This document shows positions 22,268-23,698 of a stretch of 23,698 nt of DNA, piece by piece. The DNA lies in contig JBDTMC010000065.1 of NCBI GenBank assembly GCA_039934475.1, positions 1-23,698 on the forward strand, written 5' to 3'. Each line of letters opens with the position of its first letter. Within the stretch, counting starts at the first letter, position 1. The notes under the pieces are model-generated. The model was not told where the DNA came from. It made no database searches and saw only the letters and a list, made by a program, of their open reading frames with translations. The position numbers were made by a program, and so were the translations under genes. The stretch comes from JBDTMC01 sp039934475 (GTDB taxonomy: Bacteria > Acidobacteriota > Terriglobia > Bryobacterales > Bryobacteraceae).

Positions 22268-23698
22268 CTACTCGGGGAAGGGTTGAGCGGGGACGTCGAT
22301 TGTTTTCCGCTCACCCAGCCCGACCTTGACTGTGACGCTCTTCTCCAGGCTCTGTTTGAAGAGATCTGGATCGGTGATCGCGCCACGTTCAAGGCTCTCC
22401 CACGCGAACACCCGATACTCGCCGGGCGCCAACTTGACTTCGAAATGACCGTTCTGATCGGCCCCGCGATTCTCCAGCCGTGACAGATCAATGCTCTCCT
22501 CCTTTGGCAACACGGCGACAGTCGCTCCAGAGGCCGGCTTGCCGTCGTCCAACTTCGCCGTGCCGATTACCCTCGCCGCATGGGGAGCGATCACCAGCCG
22601 AACCTCCGCCGCGCCCGGGCTGATCTCGATCTCGGGCGCAGACTTGAGCCAATAGTCTCCAGGTAAAAAGTTGGCATTCACTCGATACACGCCCGGTTGT
22701 AATCTGACGCTAAACGACCCATCGGACTTTGGCGAAGCGCTTTCCGAACTACTGGTCTCAGCCTTGCCCTCGAAGTTCAAGGAGACATGGCTCAACTCCG
22801 GCTTACTGTCGTCATCGGCAACAATCCGGCCGGTAACCTTCACCGGGGCCGACAGTCGCAGGGTTACGTCCTCCAGGTTCTCATTGCCCACTTCGAGTGG
22901 CTGGTCGACGCTCAATTGATCGCTTTCAGGGCCCATGAAGGCCCAGACCATGTAACTGCCGGGCGCTACATTTCTCAACACAAACTCACCCGACTTTTTG
23001 TCGGCACTTGCGGCCAATCTCGATCCACCGGCATGGCCCGTCCGTGAAGCGAGCGACATCTGCGCTTCGGTTGCTGGAGAACCTTCCGGAGTCAATATCT
23101 TCCCCGATATCCGAACGGCTTTGGTGCGCACGAGCCGTATCTCAAGACCGCTCATTTCCTGTCCCGCAACCAAGGTTAGGGGTACAGACTGGCTGGCGTC
23201 CCTGGCGTTGGGATAGTAAGTGGTCGCCAACGCGGAACCGGGCACGGACGAAGTTGTCTGAGGGGACCGGTTCAGGGAACCCGGCGCGGCCTCCAGGATC
23301 CATTTGCCGGGCGTCAATCCCGCTATGCGAAACTCCCCGATATCATTGACTTGCGTCTGGCCGCCGCTGTACCATTCACCGGCGGGTCCGCCGAAACTCC
23401 TGCGCATGGCCCGCAGCGTGCCGTTCGGCGCCGGGTCACCGTCATCATCCAAGATACGACCGGTAAGCACCGCTTGCGGCATCAGCTTGAAGATGAGACC
23501 CTTCACTTCCTGCGCGGGTGCGAGCTCGATGGATCCGCCTGCTCCTTTCATCCGTTTCGTGGCAGAGGAGAGAAATCCCTGGCGCTCACACCGGAGGAAG
23601 TAGTGACCTGGAGGGATGTCATCCAACTTGAACTTGCCTTCCGGGTCACTTCTAGCGACGAAGGTACCACGACCTGTAAGCGTAATCTCGGCCTTTCG
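22268..23698 (-). CDS. Large carboxypeptidase-regulatory/Cna-B-like repeat protein, C-terminal part
   Basis: The frame is open from the window edge (476 codons in view), so the N-terminus is missing. The first visible residues, AEITLTGRGTFVARSDPEGK followed by FKLDDIPPGHYFL, show it is mid-protein. Several tandem beta-sandwich units follow, recognisable by G-x-F...-PG-x-Y/W closures: GEFRIAGLTPGKWIL, GEFVLRNVAPGSYMV, GSFSVRLQPGVYRV and GHFEVKLAPGEYRV. Each is preceded by a V-x-G-(K/R)-I/A-type strand, such as VTGRIVADDDSK. This is the CarboxypepD_reg / Cna-B-like fold common in secreted acidobacterial proteins. It probably acts outside the cytoplasm. The TTG near 23626 is internal, not a start. 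Its ligand is unknown. Confidence 0.85.
   Translation of the reverse strand, partial: RKAEITLTGRGTFVARSDPEGKFKLDDIPPGHYFLRCERQGFLSSATKRMKGAGGSIELAPAQEVKGLIFKLMPQAVLTGRILDDDGDPAPNGTLRAMRRSFGGPAGEWYSGGQTQVNDIGEFRIAGLTPGKWILEAAPGSLNRSPQTTSSVPGSALATTYYPNARDASQSVPLTLVAGQEMSGLEIRLVRTKAVRISGKILTPEGSPATEAQMSLASRTGHAGGSRLAASADKKSGEFVLRNVAPGSYMVWAFMGPESDQLSVDQPLEVGNENLEDVTLRLSAPVKVTGRIVADDDSKPELSHVSLNFEGKAETSSSESASPKSDGSFSVRLQPGVYRVNANFLPGDYWLKSAPEIEISPGAAEVRLVIAPHAARVIGTAKLDDGKPASGATVAVLPKEESIDLSRLENRGADQNGHFEVKLAPGEYRVFAWESLERGAITDPDLFKQSLEKSVTVKVGLGERKTIDVPAQPFPE

Overview
The window is GC-rich, densely coded chromosomal DNA, most likely from a member of the Acidobacteriota, probably of the Solibacter/Bryobacter type. 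The evidence is the acidobacterial-style TonB (N-terminal 'MFEQ..VE' segment, proline and glycine linker), the stretched periplasmic domain of SecF, a large protein built of carboxypeptidase-regulatory/Cna-B-like repeats, a PE-LIG-POL LigD, and lutABC. This assignment comes from family recognition, not a database search. I found no tRNA, rRNA, CRISPR array, insertion sequence, integrase or phage gene.

Layout. (1) Bases 1-4039, minus strand: cysS, a trans-sulfuration PLP enzyme, ribBA and the start of an exported protein of unknown function; the first three are closely packed and probably co-transcribed. (2) 4083-8586, plus strand: tgt-yajC-secD-secF, the classic queuosine-tRNA/Sec-accessory cluster. 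Hairpins lie just before yajC and secF. (3) 8691-12155, plus strand: tonB-exbB-exbD-exbD and a TPR lipoprotein. This is a proton-motive-force energy-transduction module, closed by a strong GC hairpin. (4) 12270-14833, plus strand: a bifunctional Rel (ppGpp synthetase/hydrolase), overlapping by ATGA with a small DUF971 protein. (5) 14830-18791, minus strand: a small exported cysteine-cluster protein, a secreted aldose 1-epimerase-like protein and ligD (ATP-dependent NHEJ ligase/polymerase/phosphoesterase), running head to tail. (6) 18856-22264, plus strand: lutA-lutB-lutC for L-lactate oxidation, then a small beta-barrel-like outer-membrane protein. (7) 22268-23698, minus strand: the C-terminal part of a large repeat protein that runs off the window.

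The main theme is envelope biogenesis and energetics: Sec export, TonB/ExbBD energy transfer, lipoproteins and exported proteins. It is mixed with housekeeping metabolism (riboflavin, sulfur amino acids, Cys-tRNA), stringent response and DNA repair. Gene spacing is very tight. Convergent pairs meet at their stop codons (a 4-bp overlap at 14830-14833 and a 3-bp gap at 22265-22267), and the divergent cysS/tgt pair is only about 43 bp apart. No stretch over 300 bp lacks a gene.

I see no clear undescribed multi-gene system. The observations most worth checking are: RibBA with substitutions at expected active-site positions in both halves; the small signal-bearing Cys-cluster protein overlapping the epimerase gene; RNA hairpins in the secD-secF and exbB-exbD junctions; a large extra segment in the SecF periplasmic domain; and the Rel-DUF971 coupling.
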